Source: Bacillus salacetis
Lineage (GTDB): Bacteria; Bacillota; Bacilli; Bacillales; Bacillaceae_B
Reading direction: 5' to 3'
Length of the DNA stretch: 64,000 nucleotides
Assembly (NCBI RefSeq): GCF_003581585.1
Contig: NZ_QXIR01000002.1
Span: forward strand, 186,001-250,000
The translations under genes were made by a program, and so were the position numbers. This document shows, in pieces, positions 1-9,348 of this stretch (position 1 is the first letter of the stretch; each line of letters opens with the position of its first letter). The notes beneath the pieces are model-generated. The model was not told where the DNA came from. It did no database searches and was given only the letters and a program-made list of their open reading frames with translations.

Positions 1-590
1 TTTTCCCCTTGAATCTCTATGCCGACAACCTTACCACTTTCAGTAAGCAGGGAACCTCCACCTATGATCATCCGCGCGCCATTCTTAATTGCCGCACTTA
101 ATAAAGCATCCCTCAGAGCTCTTCCATCCACCCGGGCTCCCCCGCTGATATACACTGAACCATACTCCTTGGATAATATGGGAATAAGTTTGCGGGTCTC
201 CTCGTTGGACAGGATTTTGATATCGCCGATTTCCGGGGCATCTTCCCGCCTCTTTATTGTGCGTTCTTTCATTTTTTTCAGTTTGTCTTCATCGGTATGA
301 AGGCTGAGGGCACCCACTTGCTTATATCCGGTATCTGCCTCACCCTCTTCCTTCAGTCGTTCAATAAGGGAAGGATAATAACGTGCGCCGCCTTTTACTA
401 AACGGTACCATGCTTTATTACGGCGCTGCGAGATCCAGGGACATACAATGCCGGCAGCTGCATCCGTTGCCTGCCCGGGATGGTGCCGATCTGCAATCAA
501 TACTTCCACACCTTCTTTTGCCAGGTGATAAGCAGCAGAAGCCCCTAGGACCCCCGCGCCAACTACAATAATTTTCTTCAATTTGAACAC
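1..590 (-). CDS. FAD-dependent oxidoreductase (DadA-like), C-terminus outside window
   Basis: The minus strand starts near 590 and runs off the left edge, so only about 195 N-terminal residues are visible. It opens with a Rossmann-type dinucleotide-binding motif (KKIIVVGAGVLGASAAYHLA) followed by an acidic residue ending the second strand (VLIAD), typical of FAD-binding amino-acid oxidases of the DAO/DadA family. Such enzymes oxidise amino acids or related amines; the substrate cannot be told. The start is uncertain: GTG at 590 lies very close to the GGAGAG site (598-593), and TTG at 581 is the alternative. It lies 73 bp downstream of the membrane-protein gene on the same strand. Confidence 0.75.
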   Translation of the reverse strand, partial: MFKLKKIIVVGAGVLGASAAYHLAKEGVEVLIADRHHPGQATDAAAGIVCPWISQRRNKAWYRLVKGGARYYPSLIERLKEEGEADTGYKQVGALSLHTDEDKLKKMKERTIKRREDAPEIGDIKILSNEETRKLIPILSKEYGSVYISGGARVDGRALRDALLSAAIKNGARMIIGGGSLLTESGKVVGIEIQGE

Positions 591-663
591 CACTCTCCAG
601 AATCTCTATTCGTCGATTGTACTAAACGAGGCGAGTATTCTCAAACCAAAAAAGGGCGGAGAT

Positions 664-1062
664 TCATTCAGATTCTTTATAAAAACTGGATAGGAATATA
701 AAACCCAAGAAAAGCAGCATCGGTTCCTGAAGGGAAATGCTGATATGGAAGAAGGAAGGGATTGTAATGGAAGGGGCAATGAAATAGAAAAGTGAATGAA
801 AACCGAGATACCATGCAGGAATACCGGCACCTGCAAATTTTTTATAATCGAACTTCCATTTTCCCGGTTGAGTGTTGAGTTCCATAAAAGAGGGAACAAC
901 CAGCAGCATCCCCCCGACTAAAAATTGCACAGTTACAAAGCAGACTGTATAAGGAAATAATTTAAATGTATTCATCCCATACTCCCTCAGCGCATTTCCT
1001 AAAGTGCTTGTGCCAATCCAATAGAAGGTATACAGCGCAAAGCAAATAAAGTACTTGGCCAT
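664..1062 (-). CDS. small four-helix membrane protein, unknown function
   Basis: A 132-residue, very hydrophobic protein with about four predicted membrane segments. I chose ATG at 1062 because GGAGG lies 11 bases upstream; a GTG four codons earlier overlaps that site. I recognise no family motif or catalytic residues. It sits 73 bp upstream of the FAD oxidoreductase on the same strand and may be co-transcribed with it. The divergent MFS gene starts about 145 bp away, so the gap probably holds promoters for both directions. Confidence 0.6.
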   Translation of the reverse strand: MAKYFICFALYTFYWIGTSTLGNALREYGMNTFKLFPYTVCFVTVQFLVGGMLLVVPSFMELNTQPGKWKFDYKKFAGAGIPAWYLGFHSLFYFIAPSITIPSFFHISISLQEPMLLFLGFIFLSSFYKESE

Positions 1063-1207
1063 GACTATTTTCACCTCCGTTCTTACTACAATATACGGAA
1101 GAAACTGCAGGGAGTCCCGATATTAAAAGATTATTCAAAAAATATCCAATAGAGCTATTTTTCGGTTATTATAAATCATGGAGTCATATAAAAAGTAGGT
1201 GAAAAAA

Positions 1208-2503
1208 TTGAATTCGTTCAGACAATTGAAACATATGGATCGAAATGTATGGATCCGTTTTACAGGAGAAGCCATCAACGGCATTGCTTTCATGATGCTC
1301 ATGCCTTTCTTTGCCCTTTATCTTAAAGACAAGGTGGATTCCCTATGGCTGGTAGGGGTCGTAATGGCAGTAGCACCGATTGCTTCAGTGGTGGGAACGA
1401 TGCTTGGCGGTAAATTGGCCGATGTATATGGCCGAAAGCCGATCATGGTGATTTCGATGTTCGGGAACAGCATAGTCATGCTTGGGTTTGTATTCTTTGA
1501 TACCTTTATTGCTTTCATCTTTCTTTCTGCCTTCATGGGGTTCTTCAATTCCCTTTTCCATCCAGCAGCATCGGCCATGGTCGCAGATGTAACAGCACCG
1601 GATAAAAGGACAGAAGCATTTGGACTTTTGCGGCTCGGCCATAACGTCGGTGCAGCCGTTGGTCCGTTGATTGGCGCGTCCATCATCGTATTTTCAAAAT
1701 CGGTGATTTTCCTGATTGCAGCAGGTTCTGTTTTTATTTATTCGCTAATAGTGGCGTTATTTATTTATGAAAGCCTTCCAAAACGGGAACGGAAAGACTC
1801 CCTCATTCAGGATGAGCAGGAAAAGGAAAACCTTCCTTCACCGCTGCAGGTTCTGTTCAAGGATAAGCTCCTGCTGGTTTTTGTACTGACAGGAGTGGTG
1901 ATTTCCATGAGTTTTTCACAAACCGAAGGGATGCTCCCACTTCACTTTGATAATGAATTGAAGCACATTCCTTCTGAGAAAAATCCATTCCCTTTCCTGA
2001 TGGCTTTCAATGGTTTATTGGTCGTATTATTTCAATTTCCGATTTCAAGCTGGGCAGGCAGAAAGAAAATCGGTTCAGTCATGCTTCTGGGAGCATTTTT
2101 GTTTGGACTTGGCCAAATTGCCATTGCATGGTTTCCTTATATGTTCTACACGCAAAAAAGTGAATACTTGACGATGATGATTATCCTTTTGGCAGTATAT
2201 GGCGTTTATACACTTGGCGAAATGCTGATCAGCCCTGTACAGATGACATTCATATCAAACATTGCACCTGAACATCTGCGCGGTACATATATGGGTGCCT
2301 CTGGCCTGCAATGGATTTTGGGCGGCGCCATCGGACCCCTCGTTTCGGGATACCTGCTGGACCGTTCGCTTGGCAATGTAATGTTCACCATGCTGGGAAT
2401 TGGCTGTATGGCAGCAGGGCTCGTCTATGTCCTCATCGATAAAATGGCATCAAGAACCTCTGCCCCTTCTTCTGTAATCCCCGAGCAGGAAAAAACCTTC
2501 TGA
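1208..2503 (+). CDS. MFS multidrug-type efflux transporter
   Basis: About 431 residues with roughly twelve membrane segments. The loop between helices 2 and 3 carries the MFS signature (GGKLADVYGRKP), and the overall pattern is that of proton-coupled drug exporters (DHA1/MdtG-like) of bacilli. A larger reading frame begins with GTG at 1199, but AGGTG at 1197-1201 is correctly spaced for TTG at 1208, so that start is preferred. It is a single-gene unit closed by a bidirectional terminator at 2671-2717. The transported compound is unknown. Confidence 0.85.
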   Translation: MNSFRQLKHMDRNVWIRFTGEAINGIAFMMLMPFFALYLKDKVDSLWLVGVVMAVAPIASVVGTMLGGKLADVYGRKPIMVISMFGNSIVMLGFVFFDTFIAFIFLSAFMGFFNSLFHPAASAMVADVTAPDKRTEAFGLLRLGHNVGAAVGPLIGASIIVFSKSVIFLIAAGSVFIYSLIVALFIYESLPKRERKDSLIQDEQEKENLPSPLQVLFKDKLLLVFVLTGVVISMSFSQTEGMLPLHFDNELKHIPSEKNPFPFLMAFNGLLVVLFQFPISSWAGRKKIGSVMLLGAFLFGLGQIAIAWFPYMFYTQKSEYLTMMIILLAVYGVYTLGEMLISPVQMTFISNIAPEHLRGTYMGASGLQWILGGAIGPLVSGYLLDRSLGNVMFTMLGIGCMAAGLVYVLIDKMASRTSAPSSVIPEQEKTF

Positions 2504-2670
2504 GATGAAGTACCAGGCACAGCAGGTAAAAAGAAAATCTTAATCATAGTCTCGATTTCGACGGTAAAGACAAAATGTATGGGGGAAACTGATTTGGGTG
2601 GCTCAAAATGCCTCTTAAGACCAAGAATCAAGCGGGAACCTGAAACAGCTAAATTGGCACTTGAATAAAA

Positions 2671-2717
2671 ACAACCCTTGGATCAATTGATATGATTCAA
2701 GGGTTGTTTTTTTATTT
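2671..2717. terminator. bidirectional intrinsic terminator
   Basis: A stem of ACAACCCTTG paired with CAAGGGTTGT is flanked by A-rich sequence on the left and a T run on the right. It separates the MFS gene from the convergent rsbR-like gene and can serve both. Confidence 0.8.
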
Positions 2718-3566
2718 TTTATTCGATAACGATCCGACACTTTTGGCGATGGAATTCGATAACGTGGATTCAATGGAAATCCTGTCAAGCGGTATGCCAA
2801 GCTGAACAGCTGTTACAGCTATTTCAGGACGAATGCCTGAAAGGGTCGCACTTACGCCAATCAGGCTTAATGCGTCGATCAATTGAAAAATCTCATGCGC
2901 TACCATTGTATCGATGATGACTACTCCGGATAAATCAATAAACAGGCGGTCCACCCCTTTATCCGTACATTCCTGCAGGGTGTTTTCAAGAATCACTTTA
3001 GCCCTTGCCGTATCAATATCTCCCACCAGTGGAAGAAGTGCAGTGTCAGAACTGATGGAAATCACCGGTGAGCTCAGCTCGTTGATCATTTCCTGCTGCG
3101 CCTTCAGCTGCTTTAAAGAAGCATTATGTGTACCTTCTACAAACTGAAGGACAACATAATCGATTACATTCTGAATCTGCCCTTTCCAACGGTCGATTCT
3201 CTGCTGGTCAACTTCTTCATCTATTTCCCTTGCAAATCGGGTGATATAAGAAAAATACTGATCTCTCACTCTTAAGAATTCACGAATCACATTGTGAATA
3301 GGAGTATCGATATGCGCACTATCGTTTGCGATTTTATGTATCCATTTATTGAACTTATCAAAGAAAACATCTTTTTCTTCGACAAAAAGATTGGCCATAT
3401 GAACATAAAATTCATGATTCTGTTCTCTCAATAGATCGATACTGTCCTGGTCAGTTGTCGTATAGACTCCTGAAGTAATGGTTTTATCGATTGATTGATA
3501 CCATTCTTCACTCATTTCTCTTGTATTATTAAGGAAAAATTCATGTAATTGCTGATTCAGACGCAT
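2712..3566 (-). CDS. RsbR-family stressosome protein (STAS domain)
   Basis: 284 residues: an N-terminal sensor half (about 1-160, the globin-like region of RsbR paralogues) and a C-terminal STAS domain (about 170-275). Both threonines phosphorylated by RsbT in RsbRA are conserved, in the contexts GDIDTARAK and IIDTMVA, as is the GIRPEIA segment. RsbR paralogues form the stressosome that releases RsbT to activate sigma-B. The reading frame extends back to 3740, but ATG at 3566 follows a GGAGGGAG site and gives the normal family length. It stands alone here, as RsbR paralogues often do outside the sigB operon. Confidence 0.88.
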   Translation of the reverse strand: MRLNQQLHEFFLNNTREMSEEWYQSIDKTITSGVYTTTDQDSIDLLREQNHEFYVHMANLFVEEKDVFFDKFNKWIHKIANDSAHIDTPIHNVIREFLRVRDQYFSYITRFAREIDEEVDQQRIDRWKGQIQNVIDYVVLQFVEGTHNASLKQLKAQQEMINELSSPVISISSDTALLPLVGDIDTARAKVILENTLQECTDKGVDRLFIDLSGVVIIDTMVAHEIFQLIDALSLIGVSATLSGIRPEIAVTAVQLGIPLDRISIESTLSNSIAKSVGSLSNKK

Positions 3567-3740
3567 ATTCTTGCTCCCTCCATAAGGATATACAACATTA
3601 TAGTACCCTATTGCCCTTGAAAAAGATACAAATAATGCTCTCTGTGACTCCATTTTCAACACACTGGGAGTTGAACAATATTTAGGTTGCGTTTTGGTTT
3701 TGGGAAGAGAGATCAAGTTAGTGTCCCCTGGTGAAACCAA

Positions 3741-5075
3741 TTAATTCTCAAGTGCAACAACCTTTGCGAACACAGACTTGTAAAATGATAGAAGCAGTGT
3801 GAGCATCGGAAGTATCCACAAGAAAACTGCAAAAGGAAGATAAGAAATGATCGGTACTCCTAATATAGTACTGCACATGATTGCCAGGACACTCCAAGGG
3901 ATCATCCCTGGAAACAGCATTGTCGAATCACCCATAACCCTTGCAAGCTCCCGCTTTGTATACTTTTCATTCCAATGCTCAATAAAAGAGCGGCCGGTCA
4001 GGATGATAGGCAGTGTCTGATTTGCCGATATCAAAGAAATGACCATTGTAGCCAGGATGGTTTTGACAGAATCGATGAAAAGGTTCGTGGAATGGCTCAG
4101 CCACCGGTCCAGGAGCGGCTGAATGACTCTGTATCCTTCCAGCACCCCATTGAATGCACCTGCCAATGCTAGAAAAAGCAATAGGAAATACATGTTAGAA
4201 AGACCTCCCCCGGCCCCTTCTGCCCCATTCCATAGTGAGCTTATAACCTCCCCGGCTTCTGCTCCAGCCGCTAAGGCAATGATAACTGCTGACAATACAC
4301 TGCACATGAAAGCATACAAAATTTTGATTCGGAGAGTGACAAAAACAATTAGAATGGCCGGCGGAATGAACCTGATGAATGATATATCTTCCCATTGAAG
4401 AGGAGCATTCGAATAGATCGTCATTCCATATTGCTGTTTCATATCCATCAAAATATAAAATACCGTACAGAACACAATTGCAGTGATTGTTGTAGGCAGA
4501 AACTTAAGAAATTGCTCCCCTGCGGGAACTTCCACGGTATGTGAAAGAAGCTGATGCGAACTGGAAAAAGGTGACGTCCTATCCCCCACGAATGCACCCG
4601 ATATCAATGCCCCGGCTGTCATTGAAGCTGGAAGATCCAATGCAAGGGCACTGCTCATTATAGGTATTCCGATCGAGCTTAAAGTTCCCACAGATGTTCC
4701 AAGAACCATTGAAAATATAAGAGAAGTAAAAAATGACAAAAGAAAAAAATGCTCTGGAGTGATCAACAGCAAAGAAATAGAGACAAGCTGGTCAATGACT
4801 CCGGAAATATACCAGGAAGGAAGAAGAAAGCTTACAAGCAGCAAAATATAAATGACCCCGCTTGTCTTCTTGACGCCCTGCCAGGAAAGACTTAACACAT
4901 CCGCCCGCTTTCCCCCTTTATTCATTACAGACGTTACCAACACTAAGTATCCCGGCAAAAATCCATAGAATAAAGGGATATCCACCCAAACTGATAGTAA
5001 AACCCCTGCCAACGTAACAGCTATTATCCCGAGGACTTGGCGGATTGAAAACTGCCTTTCTCCCAAAAGCTCCAT
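3741..5075 (-). CDS. NhaC-family Na+/H+ antiporter
   Basis: 444 residues and about eleven membrane helices. The motif GDRTSPFSSSH matches the NhaC GD(N/R)xSPxSDT core thought to line the ion path. NhaC proteins exchange cytoplasmic Na+ (some exchange malate/lactate instead) for protons at the cell membrane. It is shorter and quite different in sequence from the second NhaC protein at 41085-42566, so the two are unlikely to be recent duplicates. It lies 174 bp upstream of the rsbR-like gene on the same strand. The exact substrate is uncertain. Confidence 0.85.
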   Translation of the reverse strand: MELLGERQFSIRQVLGIIAVTLAGVLLSVWVDIPLFYGFLPGYLVLVTSVMNKGGKRADVLSLSWQGVKKTSGVIYILLLVSFLLPSWYISGVIDQLVSISLLLITPEHFFLLSFFTSLIFSMVLGTSVGTLSSIGIPIMSSALALDLPASMTAGALISGAFVGDRTSPFSSSHQLLSHTVEVPAGEQFLKFLPTTITAIVFCTVFYILMDMKQQYGMTIYSNAPLQWEDISFIRFIPPAILIVFVTLRIKILYAFMCSVLSAVIIALAAGAEAGEVISSLWNGAEGAGGGLSNMYFLLLFLALAGAFNGVLEGYRVIQPLLDRWLSHSTNLFIDSVKTILATMVISLISANQTLPIILTGRSFIEHWNEKYTKRELARVMGDSTMLFPGMIPWSVLAIMCSTILGVPIISYLPFAVFLWILPMLTLLLSFYKSVFAKVVALEN

Positions 5076-5126
5076 CTCCTTAACAAACTTTTAGACCATT
5101 CTACTATATTTTTGCAATTCTTTTTA

Positions 5127-5317
5127 GAATTTTGGTATATATATTGTTGATTTCTGAAAATTCCAAGTGCCGGATTTTCCCTTTGTATTTCCTGATATAA
5201 ATCTTAGAAATGGAAGAGCAGCTCTTTTCTTTCCTGTTTACCGGAGTTTTTGTGGGGATTTACCAAGATGATAATTGAATTTTATTTTGAATAGCAGCAA
5301 AGTTTACTAAAATAGCC
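5127..5317 (+). mobile_element. MITE-like dispersed element, copy A
   Basis: A copy of the dispersed element described in the findings. Its interior (CAAGTGCCGGATTTTCC, GCAGCTCTTTTCTTTCCTG) and right end (AGCAAAGTTTACTAAAATAG) are recognisable, but the left end has decayed and no target duplication is visible. It fills most of the gap between the NhaC gene and the terminator of the next minus-strand gene. Confidence 0.75.
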
Positions 5318-5321
5318 TTAG

Positions 5322-5356
5322 AAAAAAAAAAAAAAAAACCGCTTAAGTGCAGCGGT
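5322..5356 (-). terminator. intrinsic terminator of the acidic protein gene
   Basis: On the minus strand a stem ACCGCT/AGCGGT is followed by an uninterrupted run of about 16 T residues. It lies directly after the stop codon at 5364. Confidence 0.85.
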
Positions 5357-5363
5357 TCGGTAA

Positions 5364-6068
5364 TCAATCAAATGAGAATTCACTCAGCTTATCACTATGG
5401 CTGGCAATCATGGCAATGATGGTGTTTGCTTCTTCTTTGCTGAATATAAAATGGGACTCATCTTTAATCAATTCCCCGTCCTCTGCCCTGAGTCTGTTCA
5501 CCCTCCTCAGGACACCATCCCCCGTTTCAGTGATAATGCCAAACTGGTAGGTCACCTCTACCTCATCACCGTGAAGGAATGCCGTGACTTCAGGTGTCTC
5601 CCAAGCTACATCGATTTCTTCCAGGATATGATCCTCATCCCCATATTCCTCATAATCATAGTCATCGACGACATAATGAACCGGTCCTTCATCATCTACA
5701 ATGTAATCGATATGATCGTCATATTCATCTGTATCATCATAAAAATCCACTTCCTCCATATTTAGATAATCATGAAGGCTTTCATGGACGGCATCCACAA
5801 TATCCTCTATATCCGGAAGTATGATCTTCAGGGATTGGCCATAATCAATGTCATATGATTCCATATAGAATTCCTCGTTATACGGATCAAATAACAGGGT
5901 GCAGAAGAAGTCTCTTTCCTGATCTTCCGTTTCCACGTAGAATTCAATTCTTGGGTGTTTAGACCCTCGATCAATATTCATTTGGCCGATTTGATCATAT
6001 TTCTCACAAATGGATTCCAGGTGGTCCTGCAGTTCTCCGCTTACTCTGTCAAACCATTCTAAATTCAT
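5364..6068 (-). CDS. acidic conserved hypothetical protein
   Basis: 234 residues, soluble and strongly acidic; residues about 100-155 are dominated by Asp, Glu and Tyr. No membrane segment, signal peptide or catalytic motif is seen. The ATG at 6068 is preceded by a purine-rich AGGAAGGGAA site. The gene stands alone with its own terminator. I do not recognise the family. The N-terminal third alternates like a regular alpha/beta fold, and the acidic middle could be a flexible or cation-binding stretch. Confidence 0.7.
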   Translation of the reverse strand: MNLEWFDRVSGELQDHLESICEKYDQIGQMNIDRGSKHPRIEFYVETEDQERDFFCTLLFDPYNEEFYMESYDIDYGQSLKIILPDIEDIVDAVHESLHDYLNMEEVDFYDDTDEYDDHIDYIVDDEGPVHYVVDDYDYEEYGDEDHILEEIDVAWETPEVTAFLHGDEVEVTYQFGIITETGDGVLRRVNRLRAEDGELIKDESHFIFSKEEANTIIAMIASHSDKLSEFSFD

Positions 6069-6424
6069 TTATTCCCTTCCTTTCTATCCATCGCTTTATT
6101 AGCTCCGTTTAAAGCAATAATGCTTCACAGGTCTTTAAAAAGCGTAATCCCCAGAGTGCTTAACCCGGAAATTATATTCAATTTCCTCCAATAAAAGGTT
6201 CCAATTCCATATGGCTGTTTTCACTTGGATTTCTCCTGGCGTTAAAAATTCTTCATTATAACAGGAGAACAGCACTTTTCTTAGATTCAGATGAATCGTT
6301 TTTCCTTATTGCGGATTCTCTTTTCTAGTATGATTTAAAATCCAATGGATTAACCATTATGACAAGCAGTTTCTGTTTATGATAAAATTTCCATATGATC
6401 AGTTAAGGTGAAGGAGCAGCGTAA
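6069..6424. other. intergenic region between divergent genes
   Basis: 356 bp with no convincing reading frame. It should hold the promoters of both flanking genes. A fragment at about 6213-6290 faintly resembles the dispersed MITE but is too decayed to call. Confidence 0.4.
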
Positions 6425-7009
6425 ATGAAACAATCATTGAATTTTTTATTGGAAATTGATCAGTTAAAGCAAATTTCCAGGAGAACGTATATCTCCGATG
6501 GAAGCAGGAATGAAAATACAGCAGAACACTCATGGCATGTGTCCATGATGGCGATGACTTTGTGGGAAACCTATGAGCACAAGGAGAATGTGAACGTACA
6601 AAAAAGCGTGAAGATGCTCCTGCTGCATGACATTGTAGAAATAGATGCAGGAGATACATATGCTTTCGATTTGCAAGGCTATCAAGATAAACAGAATAGA
6701 GAGCGGAAGGCAGCCGACAGATTATTCGGCATGCTTCCTGCCAGGACTGGCGAGGATTTCCGACAAACTTGGGATGAGTTTGAGGATAGAACCTCCCCCG
6801 AAGCGGTATTTGCTCATATAATCGACCACATTCAGCCGTTAATGCTTAATATAGCCACCTCAGGGGTCTCCTGGAAAGAACACGGAATTCACTCACAACA
6901 GGTACTCGACCGCAATAGCTGGATAAAAGACATCTCGCCTTCTATTTATGCACAAATTGAAGCTTGGGTAGAAAAAGGGATTGAAATGGGCTGGCTGAAA
7001 TCACTTTAG
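6425..7009 (+). CDS. HD-domain hydrolase (HDDC2/YfbR-like nucleotidase)
   Basis: 194 residues with the metal-binding residues of an HD_3 domain: EHSWH near residue 37, LLHDIVEID near 75 and IIDHIQP near 137. Relatives hydrolyse deoxynucleoside 5'-monophosphates in the cytoplasm using a divalent metal; this activity is inferred from the family. ATG at 6425 follows GAAGGAG. A strong palindrome begins three bases after the stop codon and may act as the transcript end. The next gene, a DinB protein, is 69 bp further on in the same direction. Confidence 0.82.
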   Translation: MKQSLNFLLEIDQLKQISRRTYISDGSRNENTAEHSWHVSMMAMTLWETYEHKENVNVQKSVKMLLLHDIVEIDAGDTYAFDLQGYQDKQNRERKAADRLFGMLPARTGEDFRQTWDEFEDRTSPEAVFAHIIDHIQPLMLNIATSGVSWKEHGIHSQQVLDRNSWIKDISPSIYAQIEAWVEKGIEMGWLKSL

Positions 7010-7010
7010 C

Positions 7011-7050
7011 ACTTTAAAGCAGCCGGGGACAGTCCCCGGCCGCTTTAAAG
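7011..7050. repeat. palindromic repeat, GGGGACAGTCCCC core (copy 1)
   Basis: An inverted repeat with arms CTTTAAAGC and GCTTTAAAG around a GC-rich core GCCGGGGACAGTCCCCGGC. The same core and arms recur at 40974-41023 and 52341-52395. It starts immediately after the HD-hydrolase stop codon. Confidence 0.85.
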
Positions 7051-7078
7051 CGATAAAGTATTAAAGGGGGTAGAAAAG

Positions 7079-7567
7079 ATGGATAATCGGCAAGTTATAG
7101 AAGGTTTAAGAAAATATTGTGAGTTTCTTGAAAATTTACGAACGATTCACTCAGATATCGCTGACAATCCCAGAATGGAAGGAAAATGGTCGATCAAACA
7201 GATCATCTGCCATTTGTACAGGTGGGATATCCATCTAACACAAACGATTTTTCCTAAAGGGGTTATAAATGAAGCTGTCACATTTCCCGATCATGATGAG
7301 TATAACGCTCAATCAGAAGCCTATGCAGCTACTGTTAATTTCACAGAACTGCTTACCTTGTCCCTAAAGGCAAGAAATCAACTGATAGATGAATTGGCGA
7401 GGCATGAAAAGTTTCTCCAACACCCCATCACCGTAAATGGCCTGACTCACTGTCCCAATTCAGGATCTGTTTACACCCTGAACTACCTGATGACTGAATT
7501 CATCGATCATGACCAACACCATATGAAACAAATCAAGCAGTACTTGACACTTTCAGAAACAAAATAA
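7079..7567 (+). CDS. DinB-superfamily protein
   Basis: 162 residues forming the four-helix DinB/YfiT-type bundle. The putative metal-binding histidines sit in ICHLYRWD (about residue 41) and near the C-terminus in DHDQHHMKQI. Family members are thiol-dependent (often bacillithiol) transferases or metal-binding proteins of stress responses; the actual reaction is unknown. The start follows AAAGGGGG. A bidirectional terminator lies directly downstream. A second DinB domain, fused to an acetyltransferase, occurs at 47256-48290. Confidence 0.8.
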   Translation: MDNRQVIEGLRKYCEFLENLRTIHSDIADNPRMEGKWSIKQIICHLYRWDIHLTQTIFPKGVINEAVTFPDHDEYNAQSEAYAATVNFTELLTLSLKARNQLIDELARHEKFLQHPITVNGLTHCPNSGSVYTLNYLMTEFIDHDQHHMKQIKQYLTLSETK

Positions 7568-7590
7568 AAAACGCCGGACAGGCGTTTTTT
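7566..7590. terminator. bidirectional intrinsic terminator
   Basis: AAAAAACGCC and GGCGTTTTTT pair around a short GGACA loop between the convergent DinB gene and the small minus-strand gene. Confidence 0.85.
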
Positions 7591-7768
7591 ATTTTGTTTC
7601 ATTTTCATTCCCCGTCAAGTTCTTAACCGCATTCGAAGTTGTATCCACGGTTCCCATCGCAATTTTTTCTGTAGCTTCCAATCCTTTATGAGCTGCATGG
7701 AAGACCGCACCCGCACCATCTTTGATATTATCCGTGATACTATCTCTTTGTTGTTTGTGATTCGACAT
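7589..7768 (-). CDS. small hydrophilic protein of 59 residues, unknown
   Basis: ATG at 7768 is preceded by an ideal GGAGGTG site seven bases upstream, and the stop runs into the shared terminator at 7566-7590, so expression is likely. The protein is hydrophilic with amphipathic helical spacing (DGAGAVFHAAHKGLEATEKI), similar in style to small stress or spore proteins. I do not recognise a named family. There is no membrane segment and no cysteine. Confidence 0.6.
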   Translation of the reverse strand: MSNHKQQRDSITDNIKDGAGAVFHAAHKGLEATEKIAMGTVDTTSNAVKNLTGNENETK

Positions 7769-8150
7769 ATTTTCACCTCCTGCTTAACATAGGATGTGCA
7801 ATTGTCATGAATCCATTCGAATTCGCTTTTCCGTTCGAGCCGCTTTTGCAGGCGAAAATGTTTTCTGTCTTTGGGAAAGCCCTCGATTGTCCCCAAACCC
7901 AGTAACCCTGATTGATAGTAAAATCTGGTGCTTGAATACTAAAAGTGTAAGGGACTATTAAGCGCCACTCCCGTCTCTTTAGCAAGATCCTCCTCAAGAA
8001 TCTTTTGTGTTTCAGCCATATCTGTTTCTGCATTAAACGACCTGACTCCTCCTTTCGGTTCATTTCACCTTGTTGTGAGCGTTACTTTTCCGTACCACCC
8101 GGCATTATGATACCTTTAGGAATGAGAAGAAAAAATAAGGAGGAATTCAC

Positions 8151-9170
8151 ATGCCGCCTGAATTACAAAAGCAAATCAAGCTGGCTTCGCGACCACACGG
8201 AAAACCTGAAAAGAAAGATTTTCAATATGATGAGATTCCTGTTTCAGAGCCGGAAGATAAACAGGTACTGCTGAAAACCGTTTACTTATCAGTGGACCCT
8301 TATATGAGGGGCAGGATGTCAGCCGCCAAATCGTATGTAGAACCGTTCAAAGTCGGGGAACCAATCGAAGGAGGCGTTGTATCTAAAGTCGTGAAATCCA
8401 ATTCAAGCCTGTTTACAGAGGGTGATTTTGTCATAGGGATGCTTCCGTGGCAGGAGTATTCGATCGTAAATGAAAAAGAAGTGCGCAAGGTCGACCCATC
8501 TATTGCCCCGCTGTCATCTTATTTAAGCATCCTGGGAATGACTGGACTGACCGCTTATTTCGGATTGCTGGATATAGGCAAGCCTAAAGAAGGTGAAACG
8601 GTTGTGATATCTGGAGCTGCTGGTGCAGTAGGTTCAGCAGCAGGTCAAATAGCGAAAATCAAAGGGGCTTATGTTGTCGGGATTGCCGGTTCCGATGAAA
8701 AAGTTGAATACTTGACTGGGAAACTCGGATTTGACAAAGCAATTAATTACAGAAAAAGCGGTAATATCCGGGAAGCGCTAAAAGAGGCATGCCCAAATGG
8801 AATTGACATTTACTTTGAAAATGTGGGAGGAGAAATTGGCGATGCCGCCCTCAGCCTTCTTAATAAATTTGCACGTGTCCCTGTATGCGGCGCCATTTCA
8901 GCTTACAATAATACTGAAGCGGATATCGGCCACCGTGTCCAAACAAATCTGATTAAATCGAGCGCCCTTATGAAAGGGTATGTTGTCAATGATTATGCAG
9001 ACCGTTTCAAAGAAGGGGCATCACAGCTGGGTAAATGGGTGTCAGAAGGAAAACTTACTTATGAAGAAACCATTACCGAAGGCTTTGAAAATGTCCCTGA
9101 TGCTTTCCTTGGATTGTTTGATGGAAGTAATCTCGGAAAGCAACTTGTTAAAGTGAGTGAAGAAGAATAA
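8151..9170 (+). CDS. yfmJ: NADP-dependent oxidoreductase, YfmJ/CurA type
   Basis: 339 residues of the zinc-free medium-chain dehydrogenase family (leukotriene B4 dehydrogenase/curcumin reductase group). The N-terminal catalytic fold has the signature SVDPYMRGRM; the NADPH-binding fold has SGAAGAVGSAAGQIA at about 153. Relatives reduce the alpha,beta double bond of enones and quinone-like electrophiles in the cytoplasm. ATG at 8151 follows AAGGAGG. It is a single gene closed by a strong hairpin at 9197-9238. The similarity to B. subtilis YfmJ is clear through the N-terminal region. Confidence 0.85.
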   Translation: MPPELQKQIKLASRPHGKPEKKDFQYDEIPVSEPEDKQVLLKTVYLSVDPYMRGRMSAAKSYVEPFKVGEPIEGGVVSKVVKSNSSLFTEGDFVIGMLPWQEYSIVNEKEVRKVDPSIAPLSSYLSILGMTGLTAYFGLLDIGKPKEGETVVISGAAGAVGSAAGQIAKIKGAYVVGIAGSDEKVEYLTGKLGFDKAINYRKSGNIREALKEACPNGIDIYFENVGGEIGDAALSLLNKFARVPVCGAISAYNNTEADIGHRVQTNLIKSSALMKGYVVNDYADRFKEGASQLGKWVSEGKLTYEETITEGFENVPDAFLGLFDGSNLGKQLVKVSEEE

Positions 9171-9196
9171 AAATCTGCGGTACCCAATCTATCATA

Positions 9197-9238
9197 GAAC
9201 CAGTATCCCCTTTTCAGCAGGGGTACTGGTCCTTTTTA
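9197..9238 (+). terminator. intrinsic terminator after yfmJ
   Basis: A 13-14 bp stem, GAACCAGTATCCCC against GGGGTACTGGTCC, is followed by CTTTTTATA. Confidence 0.8.
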
Positions 9239-9348
9239 TATGGAATCCCTTTTTGATTTTCTGCTTATACAATTGATTAATGAGGCTTACTTGAGACCCT
9301 TTTTGCACCGGTTATTAGTTCAAATGAGCCTTCAGTGGTTATCCCAAT

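Noticed and set aside
1318-1686. 122- and 85-residue minus-strand frames inside the MFS gene
   Set aside because: Shadows of the transporter gene; no ribosome sites and low-complexity products.
7773-8063. Minus-strand frames upstream of the 59-residue protein, including one reading FNAETDMAETQKILEEDL
   Set aside because: There is a GGAGGAG site and a short stretch recalling gamma-type spore proteins, but that frame has no start codon near the site and ends after about 30 codons. It may be a decayed small spore-protein gene; the evidence is too thin to call.
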